Shown: positions 15,680 through 24,416, counted from the first letter of the stretch. The stretch: DNA of 64,000 nucleotides from Cohnella xylanilytica (GCF_014212175.1 NZ_JACJVR010000097.1:58052-122051), one strand, 5' to 3'. Notes: generated by a model from the letters alone, not told the origin. Numbers and translations: made by a program.

Positions 15680-17071
15680 TCACTTGCCGTACGCCTTCTG
15701 AATCTCCTCGACCGCCTTCGCGATATCGCCCTTGCCGGACATCGGATTGCTCAGCTTCTGCGGAATGATGTCCCACAGCAGCTTCTCCTTGCCGTCGAAG
15801 AACGGAACGGGGATCGCGTATTTCTGCGATTCGATGAATACCTGCTTGTCGAAGCCTTCGTCCTTGGCGAGGTACGCGTCGGCCGCCTTCTTGTTGGCCG
15901 GAACCGATTGGCCTTGCTCGGCCAAGGCGATCTGCCCTTCGGGACCGGACAGCCAATTCATCAGCGTCCAGGCCGCGTCTTCGTTCTTCGTCGACGGACT
16001 CATCGCGTAGCCGGTCTCCTGCACGACCGTCTTCTCTTCCTTGAACTTCGGAGGAAGGATCGCCTCGAAGTCGATTCCGGCGATCTTGTATTCGCTCGCG
16101 TTCCAGCTTCCCCCGAACGCGATCGCGACCTTGCCCGTCGACAGAGCGAGGAACGGGTCCTTCGAGAGCGTCTGGGACTGGCCGAAGTTCGGCACGGCGT
16201 TCTCCTTCGTGATGAAGCCGCTGAACTTGGTCAGCACTTCCATCGCCTCGGGCGTGTTCATCGCGAACGATCGGTCGTCGTTCACCAACTTCGCCCCGTT
16301 GGACCAGAGCTGCGACTCGAGCACGGAATCGGCGGAGCCGGCCGCGTCCATGACGAGCCCCCACTGCGAGACGCCGGACTTGTTGAACGCGGGGTCTTCC
16401 GCCGTCTTGCCGCTCTTGTCCAGAGTCATCTTCTTCGCGATGGCGATCAGGTCGTCCCAGTTCATCATGCCCGTCGGCACCGGCGCTCCGGACGGATTCG
16501 TCTTCGGATCGGCGAACAGCTTCTTGTTGTAGTACATGACGATCGTGTTCGCGTCGCGGGGAAGGGCGTACTGCTTGCCGTCGGACTGCAGCTTCTTCAG
16601 CACGTTCGGCTCGAAGTCCGAGGCGTCGAACGACTTGGCGGACATGAGCTCCGTCAGGTCCTTCATCGCGCCGAGCTTGGCGTACTTGTCCAGGTAGGCT
16701 TCGTCCATCTTGAACACGTCGGGCAGCGATTGCGAGGCGGCCTGCGCCGTGATCGCGGTCCAGTACGTCTCCCAGTCCTTGGACGCCACCTCGACCTCGA
16801 TGTCGGGATACTTCTCGTTGAACTTCTTCAGCAATTCCTTCGTCTGGTTCACTTCGTCCTGCGTCCCCCACTGCATGAACGTGACTTTGGTCTTGGCGCC
16901 CGAAGCGCCTCCCGACCCGGAGGCGGAGGGCGAAGCCCCCTTGCCGGAATTGCCGGAATTGCCGGAATTGCCTGAATCCCCGGAATTGCCGCCGCAGGCG
17001 GACAGAACGAGCGCCGTAGCCAACACCGGCGCGGCCCATTGGATCGGGCGAAGCTGCTCTCTGGATCTCAT
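15680..17071 (-). CDS. Extracellular sugar-binding lipoprotein of a CUT1 ABC transporter (copy 1)
   Basis: 463 residues. Lipobox LSACG (about 22-26), then a repetitive GNSGDSGNSGNSGNSGKG linker (a 9-bp-type repeat in DNA near 16940-16990) and the mature domain KVTFMQWGTQDEVNQTKELL. The ATG at 17071 has a GGGGGAG site; the frame is open far upstream but that stretch overlaps the permease. It lies 20 bp after the second permease, as expected for an operon, and is followed by its paralogue. Differences between the two copies are spread throughout, which suggests they may prefer different oligosaccharides. Confidence 0.92.
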   Translation of the reverse strand: MRSREQLRPIQWAAPVLATALVLSACGGNSGDSGNSGNSGNSGKGASPSASGSGGASGAKTKVTFMQWGTQDEVNQTKELLKKFNEKYPDIEVEVASKDWETYWTAITAQAASQSLPDVFKMDEAYLDKYAKLGAMKDLTELMSAKSFDASDFEPNVLKKLQSDGKQYALPRDANTIVMYYNKKLFADPKTNPSGAPVPTGMMNWDDLIAIAKKMTLDKSGKTAEDPAFNKSGVSQWGLVMDAAGSADSVLESQLWSNGAKLVNDDRSFAMNTPEAMEVLTKFSGFITKENAVPNFGQSQTLSKDPFLALSTGKVAIAFGGSWNASEYKIAGIDFEAILPPKFKEEKTVVQETGYAMSPSTKNEDAAWTLMNWLSGPEGQIALAEQGQSVPANKKAADAYLAKDEGFDKQVFIESQKYAIPVPFFDGKEKLLWDIIPQKLSNPMSGKGDIAKAVEEIQKAYGK

Positions 17072-17091
17072 CGACGAGTCTCCCCCTAGTT

Positions 17092-17922
17092 TTATTTGAT
17101 TCCGGACATGACGACGCCTTCGACGAAGTATTTCTGGGCCGAGAAGTAGATGACGGCGATCGGCAGAAGGGCCAGGAACGAGCCCGCGGCCATCATCGGC
17201 AGGTCTTGCGAGTTCTTGCCCATAATCAGCTGCAGCCCTACGCTCATCATTTGAAGCTTCTCGGATTGGATGAAGATCAGCGGCGTGAAGTAGTCGGTCC
17301 AGGTGAACACGAACGAGAAGATAAAGCCGGAGATGATAATCGGGCCGGAGAGAGGAAGCACGACCCGGGAGTAGATGGTCCAATAGCCGCCGCCGTCCAC
17401 GTAAGTCGCTTCGTCGAGCTCCCGCGGAAGCGTCAGGAAGTACTGCCGGAACAGGAAGATGAAGTACGGGTTCGCCAGCAGCACCGGAATCGTCAGCGGC
17501 AGCCACGTATCGTACCAGCCGATCTTGCTGAACAGGATGTACATCGGAATGAGCGTCACCTGCGACGGAATCATCAGGGTGGCGAGCACGACGACGAACA
17601 GCCAGGAGCGAAGCCGGGACTTGGTGCGGGCGAAGCCGAACGCGATGAGCGAACTCGTCAGGATCGTTCCCAGGCCGTTGATGATCGAGACGGAGAACGA
17701 GTTCGCGATCCACCGCGGCATAAGCGACATCGTCTCGAACAGCCGGGTGAAGGCGCTCAAGGTGAACGGGTCGGGAAGCAGCTTCGGCGGGAACACGTAC
17801 GTCTGGTCTTGCGTCTTCAGCATCGTGGAGATCAGCCACAGCAGCGGACCGATAAAGATAAGAAGGCCGATGAGGAGGAAAAGATAGGAATACGTACGAT
17901 TCAGAAGTTTAGCCCTGTACAT
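17092..17922 (-). CDS. CUT1 ABC transporter permease, MalG-like
   Basis: 276 residues, six predicted membrane segments starting with YLFLLIGLLIFIGPLLWLI. The cytoplasmic EAA loop is visible as ELDEATYVDGGGYWTIYSRVVLPL (the ATPase docking site). The C-terminus FVEGVVMSGIK is the conserved MalG-type end. The ATG at 17922 overlaps the stop of the preceding permease (TAATG), so the two halves of the channel are translationally coupled. Confidence 0.93.
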   Translation of the reverse strand: MYRAKLLNRTYSYLFLLIGLLIFIGPLLWLISTMLKTQDQTYVFPPKLLPDPFTLSAFTRLFETMSLMPRWIANSFSVSIINGLGTILTSSLIAFGFARTKSRLRSWLFVVVLATLMIPSQVTLIPMYILFSKIGWYDTWLPLTIPVLLANPYFIFLFRQYFLTLPRELDEATYVDGGGYWTIYSRVVLPLSGPIIISGFIFSFVFTWTDYFTPLIFIQSEKLQMMSVGLQLIMGKNSQDLPMMAAGSFLALLPIAVIYFSAQKYFVEGVVMSGIK

Positions 17923-18830
17923 TAGCCGTTGCTTCCTCCCTTCTCGTCGCCTTCGTAGTACACCCATCGCCGGGACGATTGCATGAGAGCGACCGTGATG
18001 AGAAGAATGATGACGAACAGCACCCAGGACTGCGCCATGGCGTACCCGAAGTTCAGGTCGCGGAACGCCACCTGGTACGTATTCATCATGTACGTCTGCG
18101 ACGCGTAGTCCGGACCGCCCTTGCTCAGCAGCATGGCTTCCGTGAACATCTGGAAGTAGTAAATGATCTGCATGACGACCGTGAACAGGATGGACGGCGT
18201 GAGCATCGGCAGCGTGACGCTGAAGAACGTGCGGACGCGGCCCGCCCCGTCGATCCGGGACGCCTCGTAGAGCGAGCTCGGTATTCCCTTGAGACCGGCG
18301 AGGAACACGAGGACGGAACCCCCCGACATCCACATGCCGATCGTGATGATGACCGGCTTGATGAGGCCCTCCGAGCCCATCCAATCGATCTGCGCTCCCC
18401 CGAACCAGAGAAGGATCGTGTTGACGACTCCGTCGCCGGATCCGAACAGGATAAGCCAGATGATAACGGTTGCGACCGGCGGCACCAGGTAAGGCAAATA
18501 ATAAAGCGTGCGGAAAAAACGGATTCCCGGAACCTCGATGTTGAGCAGAAGAGACAGAAGAATCTGAAATCCGACCGTAACCGGAACCCCGATAAAGACG
18601 AAATACAGCGTGTTGCGCAAGCTCTTTAAGTAAACCTCGTCGGACCACAGCTTGGCGTAATTGTCGAAGCCGACCCAGATCGGCTTCGTGATCGCGTTAT
18701 AATCCGCGAAGCTGTAGACGAGGCTCGCGATCGCCGGCCCGACGAAGAAGGCCAGGAACCCGATGATCCAGGGCGATATGAACAGCAGAAACGCCCCGTC
18801 TTCCCTCCATTTTCTAATCACCTGCCACAC
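17922..18830 (-). CDS. CUT1 ABC transporter permease, MalF-like
   Basis: 302 residues, six membrane segments (first GAFLLFISPWIIGFLAFFVG). The EAA loop is SSLYEASRIDGAGRVRTFFSVTLP. It pairs with the MalG-like protein encoded next. It lies 19 bp after a Gfo/Idh oxidoreductase on the same strand, in one operon with two binding lipoproteins and the secreted protein at 11273-14221. Confidence 0.93.
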   Translation of the reverse strand: MWQVIRKWREDGAFLLFISPWIIGFLAFFVGPAIASLVYSFADYNAITKPIWVGFDNYAKLWSDEVYLKSLRNTLYFVFIGVPVTVGFQILLSLLLNIEVPGIRFFRTLYYLPYLVPPVATVIIWLILFGSGDGVVNTILLWFGGAQIDWMGSEGLIKPVIITIGMWMSGGSVLVFLAGLKGIPSSLYEASRIDGAGRVRTFFSVTLPMLTPSILFTVVMQIIYYFQMFTEAMLLSKGGPDYASQTYMMNTYQVAFRDLNFGYAMAQSWVLFVIILLITVALMQSSRRWVYYEGDEKGGSNG

Positions 18831-18849
18831 TCCCCCCGCGCCGCGGCCG

Positions 18850-19953
18850 TTACTTCAGCTCGTCCAGATAAATGTAACGTTCTTCCTTGATGGACCGTTC
18901 CGCCGCCAGGGCGATGAGCAGCGCGTCTCGCCCGACGTTCAGGTCGGCGAACGGCTTCTCTCCGGTGCGAACCGTGTTCAGGAACGCGTACCGCTGGGTC
19001 TGGCTGCCGGTATGGCCTCCGTCGGAGGAGTCGGAGACGACGTCCAGGTCGATATGCTCGCGGGTCAAGTCTTCTCCCCCGCTGATATCGAGGGATTTGT
19101 CCCGCTTGGCGATCATCTGGGCGCCGTTGCTGCCGATGAGGCCGATCTCCAACCCTTCGTCGGTCAGGTTGTACGGCTTCAGATACATGCAGAGGCCGAG
19201 CATCGCCTTGCTCCCGTTGTCGTAGTCGACGGTTACCCAGGCGTGGTCGACGATGGAGCTCGTGTTGATCGTCTTCGCGGGGTAGTGCGTGTAGCTGTTG
19301 GTGACGAGTACGTCTTCGCCCTTGCGGATGACGTGCTGGCCGCCCGAAGCGAAGACGCGGACGGGCTTCGCGCCGATCATCCAGTTGAAGATGTCGAAGT
19401 GGTGGCAATCCTTCTCGACCAGGGCGCCTCCGGACAGCTCTTCATCGTAGAACCAATCGGCCGGAGGGAACGGGTCGCGGAACTCCTTGCACCACATCAT
19501 CGTCACGTCGCCGAGACGGCCCTGCTTCAGTTCCTTCTCCATGCGGCGATAGACGTTGGAGTACCGGTAGACCAGGCCGATCTGGACGGGCACACCCTTC
19601 TCCTCGGCCGCCTTCATGATCTCGTCGCAGGCGGAGAGCTTCGGCGCCACCGGCTTCTCCAGGAACAGCGGCTTGCCGAGCGCGATGAACGGCAGCGCGA
19701 CGTCGCGGTGCAGGTAGTTCGGCACGCTGATGACGACCGCGTCGTAATCGTCGGCATGCGCCAGCAGCTCCTCGTGCGTGCGGCAAACTTGCGGCTTGTT
19801 GTTCTTCAGGAAGCCGAGCGCCCGGGACCGGTTCGACTCGTGCGGATCCGCCACCCACGTAATCTCGCAATCCGGGATTCTATCGAAGCCGTACAAGTGC
19901 CCGGAGCCCATGTCCCCCAATCCTACCAGCGCCAACCGAATTTTCTTCGTCAA
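18850..19953 (-). CDS. Gfo/Idh/MocA-family NAD(P)-dependent oxidoreductase
   Basis: 367 residues. N-terminal Rossmann fold LALVGLGDMGSGH; the family EKP motif (FLEKPVAPK, about 97) contains the catalytic Lys; GGALVEKDCHHFD supplies the conserved downstream His residues. Such enzymes oxidize or epimerize sugars and inositols; the substrate is not evident. The TTG start at 19953 follows TTGGAGGGGACGAC. It is the first gene of the operon that continues with the transporter, so it probably modifies the imported sugar. The promoter carries TTTGCGCAAA-type palindromes. Confidence 0.88.
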   Translation of the reverse strand: MTKKIRLALVGLGDMGSGHLYGFDRIPDCEITWVADPHESNRSRALGFLKNNKPQVCRTHEELLAHADDYDAVVISVPNYLHRDVALPFIALGKPLFLEKPVAPKLSACDEIMKAAEEKGVPVQIGLVYRYSNVYRRMEKELKQGRLGDVTMMWCKEFRDPFPPADWFYDEELSGGALVEKDCHHFDIFNWMIGAKPVRVFASGGQHVIRKGEDVLVTNSYTHYPAKTINTSSIVDHAWVTVDYDNGSKAMLGLCMYLKPYNLTDEGLEIGLIGSNGAQMIAKRDKSLDISGGEDLTREHIDLDVVSDSSDGGHTGSQTQRYAFLNTVRTGEKPFADLNVGRDALLIALAAERSIKEERYIYLDELK

Positions 19954-19986
19954 GTCGTCCCCTCCAAGATGCAGGTTTATGTTAAA

Positions 19987-20074
19987 TTTGCGGCAAATTA
20001 TACGATTAATTTACGATAAGTTTACGCAAACTGTCAAGCGTTTTTGCGCAAATTTGTCCAAAGTTTTGCGCAAA
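19987..20074 (-). promoter_or_regulatory. Promoter of the oxidoreductase-ABC operon with four TTTGCGCAAA-type operators
   Basis: Palindromes TTTGCGGCAAA (19987-19997), GTTTACGCAAAC (20020-20031), TTTGCGCAAA (20043-20052) and TTTGCGCAAA (20065-20074) lie within 90 bp. On the minus strand TTGACA (20032-20037) and TATAAT (19997-20002) are present but 29 bp apart, so the exact promoter is unclear; TAAATT 18 bp from TTGACA is an alternative -10. The CG-centred palindromes suit a LacI-type repressor. Confidence 0.7.
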
Positions 20075-21043
20075 TCAAGCTTTGCTTTTGGCGTAAAGCG
20101 CATTGCCCACGATTCCCGCGTCGCTCCCGAGAGCCCCCGGGCGAACGACGAGCCTGTCCGCGAACGCTTGCAGGAGGCGGCTTCGCAGCTCCCGCTCCAT
20201 CGGGCCGAGCAGGGCTTCTCCCGCTTGGGCGGCCCCGCCCCCGACGACGACGATGTCCGGGCTCAGCACCGGCACGACGTAGGCGAGCGCCTCGCCCAGC
20301 AGCCGTCCCGTATGCTCCAGAATCGCCAGAGCCGTCTCGTCTCCTCCGGCGCCCGCCTCGGAGACGTCCTTCGCCGTGATCGCTTCGGGACGTTCGCGGA
20401 ACTTGTCCGCCAGCGCCCCTGCCGCCCCCTGCCTGACGGCGTCCGCGGCCTGGCGGGCGATTCCCGTCGCCGAGACGAGCGTCTCGAGGCAGCCGGCCAT
20501 GCCGCAATTGCACGTATTGGGAATCCGTTCATGCGGAATATGGCCCAGCTCTCCCGCCAGATGGTCTCCCCCGCCGAAGATCGCCCCGTCCGTCACGAAC
20601 GCGCCGGCGAGCCCCGTGCCGATCGTGATACCGAACACGTGGCGGTATCCGGCTCCCGCTCCCGAGACGGCTTCGCCGAATACGTACGTCTTCACGTCGT
20701 TCTCGATGAAGACGGGCACGCCGAGCCGCTCCCGAAGCTTGGCGGCCAGCGGCACGTCCCTCCAGCCGAGGTTGACGGCGAGCCGCGAGATGCCCCCCGC
20801 CGGGTCCACGAGCCCAGGGATGCCGACGCCGACCGCGTCGATTCCCGCGATGCCGCCCGCCGCCTTCGCTGCCGCTTCCTCGACCATCCCGGCGATCCGT
20901 TCGATGACCGCTTCCGTGCCTTCCCGGACTCCCGTCGATCGCCGGACGCGGCCGACGACGCGCCCTTCCTCCGCGACCACTCCGCATTCGATGTTCGTTC
21001 CCCCGACGTCGACGCCGACGTAGAGCTTATCCCGCGTTGCCAT
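20075..21043 (-). CDS. ROK-family sugar kinase (glucokinase/N-acetylhexosamine kinase type)
   Basis: 322 residues. ATP site YVGVDVGGTNIE at the N-terminus; catalytic Asp in VFIENDVKTYVFGE; ROK signature with the sugar-binding GELGHIPHE and the zinc motif CNCGMAGCLE. There is no DNA-binding domain, so it is a kinase, not a ROK repressor. It starts one nucleotide after the NagA stop (GGGGGATC site upstream), so it probably phosphorylates N-acetylglucosamine or a related sugar to supply NagA; glucokinase activity is the alternative. Its stop codon abuts an operator at 20065-20074. Confidence 0.9.
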   Translation of the reverse strand: MATRDKLYVGVDVGGTNIECGVVAEEGRVVGRVRRSTGVREGTEAVIERIAGMVEEAAAKAAGGIAGIDAVGVGIPGLVDPAGGISRLAVNLGWRDVPLAAKLRERLGVPVFIENDVKTYVFGEAVSGAGAGYRHVFGITIGTGLAGAFVTDGAIFGGGDHLAGELGHIPHERIPNTCNCGMAGCLETLVSATGIARQAADAVRQGAAGALADKFRERPEAITAKDVSEAGAGGDETALAILEHTGRLLGEALAYVVPVLSPDIVVVGGGAAQAGEALLGPMERELRSRLLQAFADRLVVRPGALGSDAGIVGNALYAKSKA

Positions 21044-21044
21044 A

Positions 21045-22271
21045 TCAGTGATCCCCCTTGGTTGGTTGGCCGCTTATCTCCGCCCGGTAGACGATCCGTC
21101 CGTCCGCCATCGTCCAGACGACGTTCCACTCCGCGTCCATCAGCACCAGATCCGCCGCCTTGCCGGGCGCGATCGAGCCCGTCTCCTTGTCGATTCCGGC
21201 CTGGCGGGCCGGCGTCAGCGTCAGGGCGGGCAGCACCTGCTCCGGCGTTCTCCCGGCGAAGCGCATCGCGTTCAGGAACGCCCCGCGCATCGTCAGCGTG
21301 CTGCCGGCCAGTCCGCCAGGCTTCCCGTCTTCGCCGCGCAGCGTGACGACGCCGTCTTGCGCGATGACGGGCAAGTCGCCCAGCCGGTATTCCCCGTCCG
21401 GGCAGCCGGCGCACGAGATACAGTCCGTGATGAGAGCGACCTTCTCGGCCGTCTTGACGTCGAACGTCAGCTTCACGAGGTCCGGATGGACGTGAACGCC
21501 GTCGCAGATGAGCTCGGCCGTCACCTCCGGGTGCAGCAGCGCTCCTCCGGCGGCTCCCGGATCGCGATGGTGGATGCCTCTCATGCCGTTAAACAGGTGG
21601 GTCGCATGCGCGACTCCCCGCTTGACCGCTTCCCGCATCTCCTCATAGGTCGCTCCCGTATGCCCCGCGGACACCGTCATGCCCCGGCTTCTCGCGAATT
21701 CGATCGCGCGGTCCGCCCCGGGCATCTCCGGCGCAAGCGTCACGAGCCGCACGACGCCTTCCGTGCCGGCGAGCATCGCCTCGAGCTCTTCGGCGCTCGG
21801 CGCCCGCATCGTCCTCGGATCCTGCGCCCCGCAATAAGCCGGGTTCAGGAACGGCCCCTCCAGATGGACGCCGGCCGCCTTGGCGCCTCCCGTCCACTCG
21901 CTGCGCATGAACGCCGCGGCCGCCGCCACCGCCTTCGCGATCGGCTCCACCCCCGCCGTCAGCGTCGTGACGAGCAGCGAAGTCGTGCCGTGACGGGAGT
22001 GGTACGCGCACATCCGCTCCAGGTCGCCCCGCGTCGCGCCCATGGCGTCGCCGCCCCCTCCTCCGTGCACGTGAACGTCCACGAAGCCGGGGAGGAGCGC
22101 GAAGCCTTCCGCTTCGATCACTTCCGCCTCCGCGGGAGGCTCCGGAAGCCTGCCGTCCGCTCCCGCGTTATAAATACCGGCGATCCGTCCCTCTCTCACT
22201 TCGACCGCCGCTTCTTCCAGGACGCCATTTTCCGCGTAAACCCGCGCTTTTCTGATCCATATGGGCCGCAT
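21045..22271 (-). CDS. nagA: N-acetylglucosamine-6-phosphate deacetylase
   Basis: 408 residues, amidohydrolase superfamily. Motifs: GFVDVHVHGGGGGD (metal HxH), GVHLEGPFLNP (metal Glu), SAGHTGA and HATHLFNGM (metal His residues), ITDCISCAGCPDG (catalytic Asp). It removes acetate from GlcNAc 6-phosphate to give glucosamine 6-phosphate. The ATG at 22271 follows GGGGATAACG; the frame upstream to 22358 covers the promoter and is not coding. No nagB (deaminase) is next to it; the ROK kinase follows with one-nucleotide spacing. Regulation by the palindromes at 22298-22330 links it to the 19.9-kb operon. Confidence 0.93.
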   Translation of the reverse strand: MRPIWIRKARVYAENGVLEEAAVEVREGRIAGIYNAGADGRLPEPPAEAEVIEAEGFALLPGFVDVHVHGGGGGDAMGATRGDLERMCAYHSRHGTTSLLVTTLTAGVEPIAKAVAAAAAFMRSEWTGGAKAAGVHLEGPFLNPAYCGAQDPRTMRAPSAEELEAMLAGTEGVVRLVTLAPEMPGADRAIEFARSRGMTVSAGHTGATYEEMREAVKRGVAHATHLFNGMRGIHHRDPGAAGGALLHPEVTAELICDGVHVHPDLVKLTFDVKTAEKVALITDCISCAGCPDGEYRLGDLPVIAQDGVVTLRGEDGKPGGLAGSTLTMRGAFLNAMRFAGRTPEQVLPALTLTPARQAGIDKETGSIAPGKAADLVLMDAEWNVVWTMADGRIVYRAEISGQPTKGDH

Positions 22272-22297
22272 CTCGTTATCCCCAATCCGCGATGTTG

Positions 22298-22330
22298 TTT
22301 GCGGCAAAATTATATCAAACTTTGCGCAAA
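22298..22330 (-). promoter_or_regulatory. nagA promoter flanked by two TTTGCGCAAA-type operators
   Basis: TTTGCGGCAAA (22298-22308) and TTTGCGCAAA (22321-22330) flank a minus-strand -10 TATAAT (22309-22314); the -35 is weak. A further TTTGCAAATACGCAA lies just upstream (about 22344-22358). The same palindromes precede the oxidoreductase at 19953. Confidence 0.7.
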
Positions 22331-22494
22331 TGGAGAATGTTTTTTTGCAAATACGCAATGCGAATCGTTAAGCGGGATGGGAAATGACGGATTAGAGGGG
22401 CCTTGGAGGAATCGACCAAGAAGGAAGCCTCTATCTTCGCCGTCCCAGCTGCCCAATTCTCCTTCCGTCGCCCCCGCCTCTTCTCCGCCCATGA

Positions 22495-22670
22495 GAGTAA
22501 TCTAGTTCCTCTCTTTGGACGACTGCTGCGTTCTTCCGTCCATGCGAGTAATCTGGTTGCTCTCTTCCGCCTACCGCTCCTCTTCTCCGTCTATGTGCGT
22601 AATCTGGTTCCTCTCTTTAGCCGACTGCGGCGTTCTTCCGTCCATGCGAGTAATCTGGTTGCTCTCTTTG
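22495..22670. repeat. 51-bp tandem array, 4 copies
   Basis: Cores GAGTAATCTAGTTCCTCTC, GAGTAATCTGGTTGCTCTC, GCGTAATCTGGTTCCTCTC and GAGTAATCTGGTTGCTCTC begin at 22495, 22546, 22597 and 22648, exactly 51 bp apart. The spacers (CGACTGCGGCGTTCTTCCGTCCATGC-like) differ from those of the array at 1.4 kb, but resemble one at 30.1 kb. No gene is supported here. Confidence 0.88.
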
Positions 22671-22741
22671 ACCCCAACAATAAAAACTACGAACATCCAA
22701 TTCCCTAACGAAAACCTATCCCGAGGTATTTCGATTCGGAC

Positions 22742-22920
22742 TTTTATATGAAAAATCGTATAAAATCTCCCACAAGAAAGTGCGCAGTTTGGTTTTGTGC
22801 GAAAAACCGTACAAATTCTGCCTTTTGACGGTGCATTGATTAGGTTTTATGCGAAGAATCATACAGAATTCTTCTGTTAGCGATGTTTTTGACGATTTTG
22901 TTCGAAAAATCGCACACACG
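22742..22920. repeat. 51/52-bp tandem array with a different core, 4 copies
   Basis: Units TTTTATATGAAAAATCGTAT, TTTTGTGCGAAAAACCGTAC, TTTTATGCGAAGAATCATAC and TTTTGTTCGAAAAATCGCAC start at 22742, 22793, 22845 and 22896 (51, 52, 51 bp). The core is AT-rich and unrelated to GAGTAA, though the period is the same. An open frame on the minus strand crosses it; I regard that as a by-product. Confidence 0.8.
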
Positions 22921-23021
22921 TTAAACCGCCTGCATTCAGATTCTGCACAGCCCGAACTAGGCAGCCACGTGTGGACCTGAACATGGAAAACCAAGTCCGT
23001 ATGCGAATCGGACAATTGTAG

Positions 23022-23069
23022 AAAAAAAGAGACGGTACCCCAGCCGAAGCCGGATCGTACCATCTCTTT
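23022..23069 (-). terminator. Rho-independent terminator of the second CUT1 operon
   Basis: Minus strand AAAGAGATGGTAC...GTACCGTCTCTTTTTTT, a 13-bp stem with a T-run, 25 bp past the binding-protein stop at 23094. Confidence 0.88.
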
Positions 23070-23093
23070 CTTCTATATATAGGAAGGCCTGCT

Positions 23094-24416
23094 TTACTTC
23101 TTCACGATATCCTGAATCGCCTGGTCGAGCTTCTCGAGCAGCTTATCCTTGTCGATCTGGCCGCCTTGGTATTCCTGCATCGCCGCGCCCCAGCCCTGGA
23201 TGACGCCGTCCGGGTACCGGCCCCAATGCCAGCCGCCCGCGGTCTTCGCTTGTTCGGAGACGGCCGCGCCGAGCTGGCCGATGTCTTCGGTCGTCGCCGG
23301 AATGGTCGCCAGCGCCGGGATGAATTTGAATTCCTTCGTCAGGTACTTCTTGCCCGTCTCGGACGATACGAGCCAGTTCAGGAACGCCTTCGCTTCTTCC
23401 GGATGCTTCGACTTGCTGTTGACGATCCAGAAGTTCGCCGGGCCGGTGTAGATGCGCGAGTTGCCGCCGTCGTCGATCGGAATCGGCAGCAAGCCGAGGT
23501 CCAGCTTCGCGACCTTGTCGATGTCGCCTTGAATCCAGTTGCCCTGCTGGATCATCGCCGTCTTGCCGGACGCAAAGTTCGCCACTTGCGTCGCGTAGTC
23601 CGTCGTCAGCTTATCCTTCTGGCTGTGGTTGAACACCAGGTCGACGTAATTCAGCCACTTGCCGAACACTTCGTTGCCCTTGATCGTGGAAGCGCCCGTC
23701 TTCGTGTCCTCGATGAACTTGACCGGATCGGCCTGCTCCGCCAGCGCGACGTTGATCGTGTGGTGACCGATGGACCACCACTCGTTCGTCGTGGAGAACG
23801 GCGTGATGCCGGCCGCTTCCAGCTTCTTGACGACGTCCGTCAATTGCGTCAGCGTCTTCGGCAGCTCCGTAATGCCGGCCTTGTTGAACAGCTCCTTGTT
23901 ATAGATGATGCCGTAGCCTTCGATGTTCATCGGCATGCCGAGCAGCTTGCCGTCGACCGTCGCCGGACCCGCCGCCGCCGGAATGACGTCCTTCGCCCAA
24001 GGCTCGTTCGTCAGGTCTGTCGCGCGGTCGTAGTACGGCTCGAGGGCCGCGAAGCCTTCGGCGTTGAAGATCTCCGGCTCCGAGCCGGAAGCGATCTCGG
24101 CCTTCAGCAGCGCGTTGTAATCTTCGCCGCCGCCGTGCGTCTCGACTTCGACCTTGACGCCGGTCTCCTTCTCGTACTCTTCGGCCAGCTGGTTGAACGC
24201 GTCCGCGATCTCGACCTTGAAGTTGAAGATCTTGATCGAGACGTCCTTCTTCTCCGCCGCCGGAGATTCGCTTGCGCCGGACGCCGACGGGCTGGCCGCC
24301 GGAGATTCCGCCGACGGGCTCGCGGCCGAGCCGCCGTTGTCGTTATTCCCGCTGCCGCAACCGGCCGCTACGACGGTAAGTGCCGCGATCAAAAACAGGG
24401 TGCTAAAGCGCTTCAT
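23094..24416 (-). CDS. Extracellular sugar-binding lipoprotein of the second CUT1 transporter
   Basis: 440 residues, family 1 solute-binding protein. Lipobox VAAGC (about 16-20), a Ser/Ala/Pro/Glu linker, then VSIKIFNFKVEIADAFNQLA and the ligand-domain segments (GMPMNIEGYGIIYNKELF, GKTAMIQQGNW). It lies downstream of its permease pair rather than upstream and has its own promoter region with a CAAACGTTTG palindrome. Its product delivers a sugar to the permeases at 24530-26273; the substrate is unknown. Confidence 0.92.
   Translation of the reverse strand: MKRFSTLFLIAALTVVAAGCGSGNNDNGGSAASPSAESPAASPSASGASESPAAEKKDVSIKIFNFKVEIADAFNQLAEEYEKETGVKVEVETHGGGEDYNALLKAEIASGSEPEIFNAEGFAALEPYYDRATDLTNEPWAKDVIPAAAGPATVDGKLLGMPMNIEGYGIIYNKELFNKAGITELPKTLTQLTDVVKKLEAAGITPFSTTNEWWSIGHHTINVALAEQADPVKFIEDTKTGASTIKGNEVFGKWLNYVDLVFNHSQKDKLTTDYATQVANFASGKTAMIQQGNWIQGDIDKVAKLDLGLLPIPIDDGGNSRIYTGPANFWIVNSKSKHPEEAKAFLNWLVSSETGKKYLTKEFKFIPALATIPATTEDIGQLGAAVSEQAKTAGGWHWGRYPDGVIQGWGAAMQEYQGGQIDKDKLLEKLDQAIQDIVKK

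Noticed and set aside
15680..17839. 719-codon frame extending the binding protein into the permease region
   Set aside because: Overlaps the permease gene in another frame; signal peptide and ribosome site are at 17071.
22716..23063. Minus-strand 115-codon frame through the AT-rich array
   Set aside because: It follows the 51-bp repeat and runs into the terminator; no ribosome site or recognisable protein.
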